In this document: in pieces, positions 5,419 to 5,454 of the stretch | Layout of the letters: the number at the start of each line of letters is the position of its first letter | How positions within the stretch are numbered: the first letter of the stretch is position 1 | NCBI GenBank assembly: GCA_017386965.1 | Contig: JAFOGE010000026.1 | Location: 1-5,454 of the forward strand | Direction of reading: 5' to 3' | Origin: Clostridia bacterium | GTDB taxonomy: Bacteria > Bacillota > Clostridia > Oscillospirales > CAG-272 | DNA length: 5,454 nucleotides | The notes under the pieces: generated by a model | Told to the model about the DNA's origin: nothing | Databases searched by the model: none | Seen by the model: only the letters and a program-made list of their open reading frames with translations | Made by a program: the position numbers and the translations under genes

Positions 5419-5454
5419 CTGAAGAATGTCCGATGAGAGCCCCGCGAATGCACG
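5419..5454. other. Right-edge sequence, no feature seen
   Basis: The last 36 nt after the terminator show no promoter, ribosome binding site or coding signal that I can support. Confidence 0.5.

Overview
The window looks like a chromosomal segment of a Bacillota bacterium, most likely an uncultured, fairly GC-rich member of the Clostridia. The pointers are AAAGG/AAGGAG-type ribosome binding sites, sigma-A promoters with extended -10 boxes, a tRNA gene with encoded CCA, and a radical SAM family that is common in Clostridia. This assignment is inferred from general features, not from a database match.

Layout. Positions 1-4974 hold four genes on the minus strand, tightly spaced (38 nt, then an 8-nt overlap, then 45 nt) with no terminator visible between them. 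In transcription order they are: an rRNA 2'-O-methyltransferase of the SpoU/TrmH class (RlmB-like, 285 aa); a disordered 290-aa protein with an acidic pentapeptide repeat; a 713-aa membrane protein; and the start of a B12-binding-domain radical SAM protein (TIGR03960-like) that runs off the left edge. A strong promoter at 5041-5069 probably drives all four. On the plus strand, 5238-5418 is a compact tRNA-Ser(GGA) unit with its own promoter and a 19-bp perfect-stem terminator. The roughly 170 bp between the two divergent promoters is purine-rich and carries helically phased A-tracts.

Main discovery candidate. The 713-aa protein appears to be a catalytically dead relative of the P1B (heavy-metal) P-type ATPases. 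It has eight predicted membrane segments in the MA/MB/M1-M6 arrangement. The invariant M4 proline sits exactly 44 residues before the position of the phosphorylated aspartate, and N-domain, P-domain and C-terminal landmarks can be aligned by eye. Yet every catalytic signature is gone: DKTGTLT, TGES, the HP histidine, TGD, GDGxND and the CPC cysteines. It lacks a visible HMA domain and has its own N-terminal region. Its start overlaps the end of the repeat-protein gene, so the two may act together. Their shared operon with an rRNA methyltransferase and a radical SAM enzyme is unexplained.
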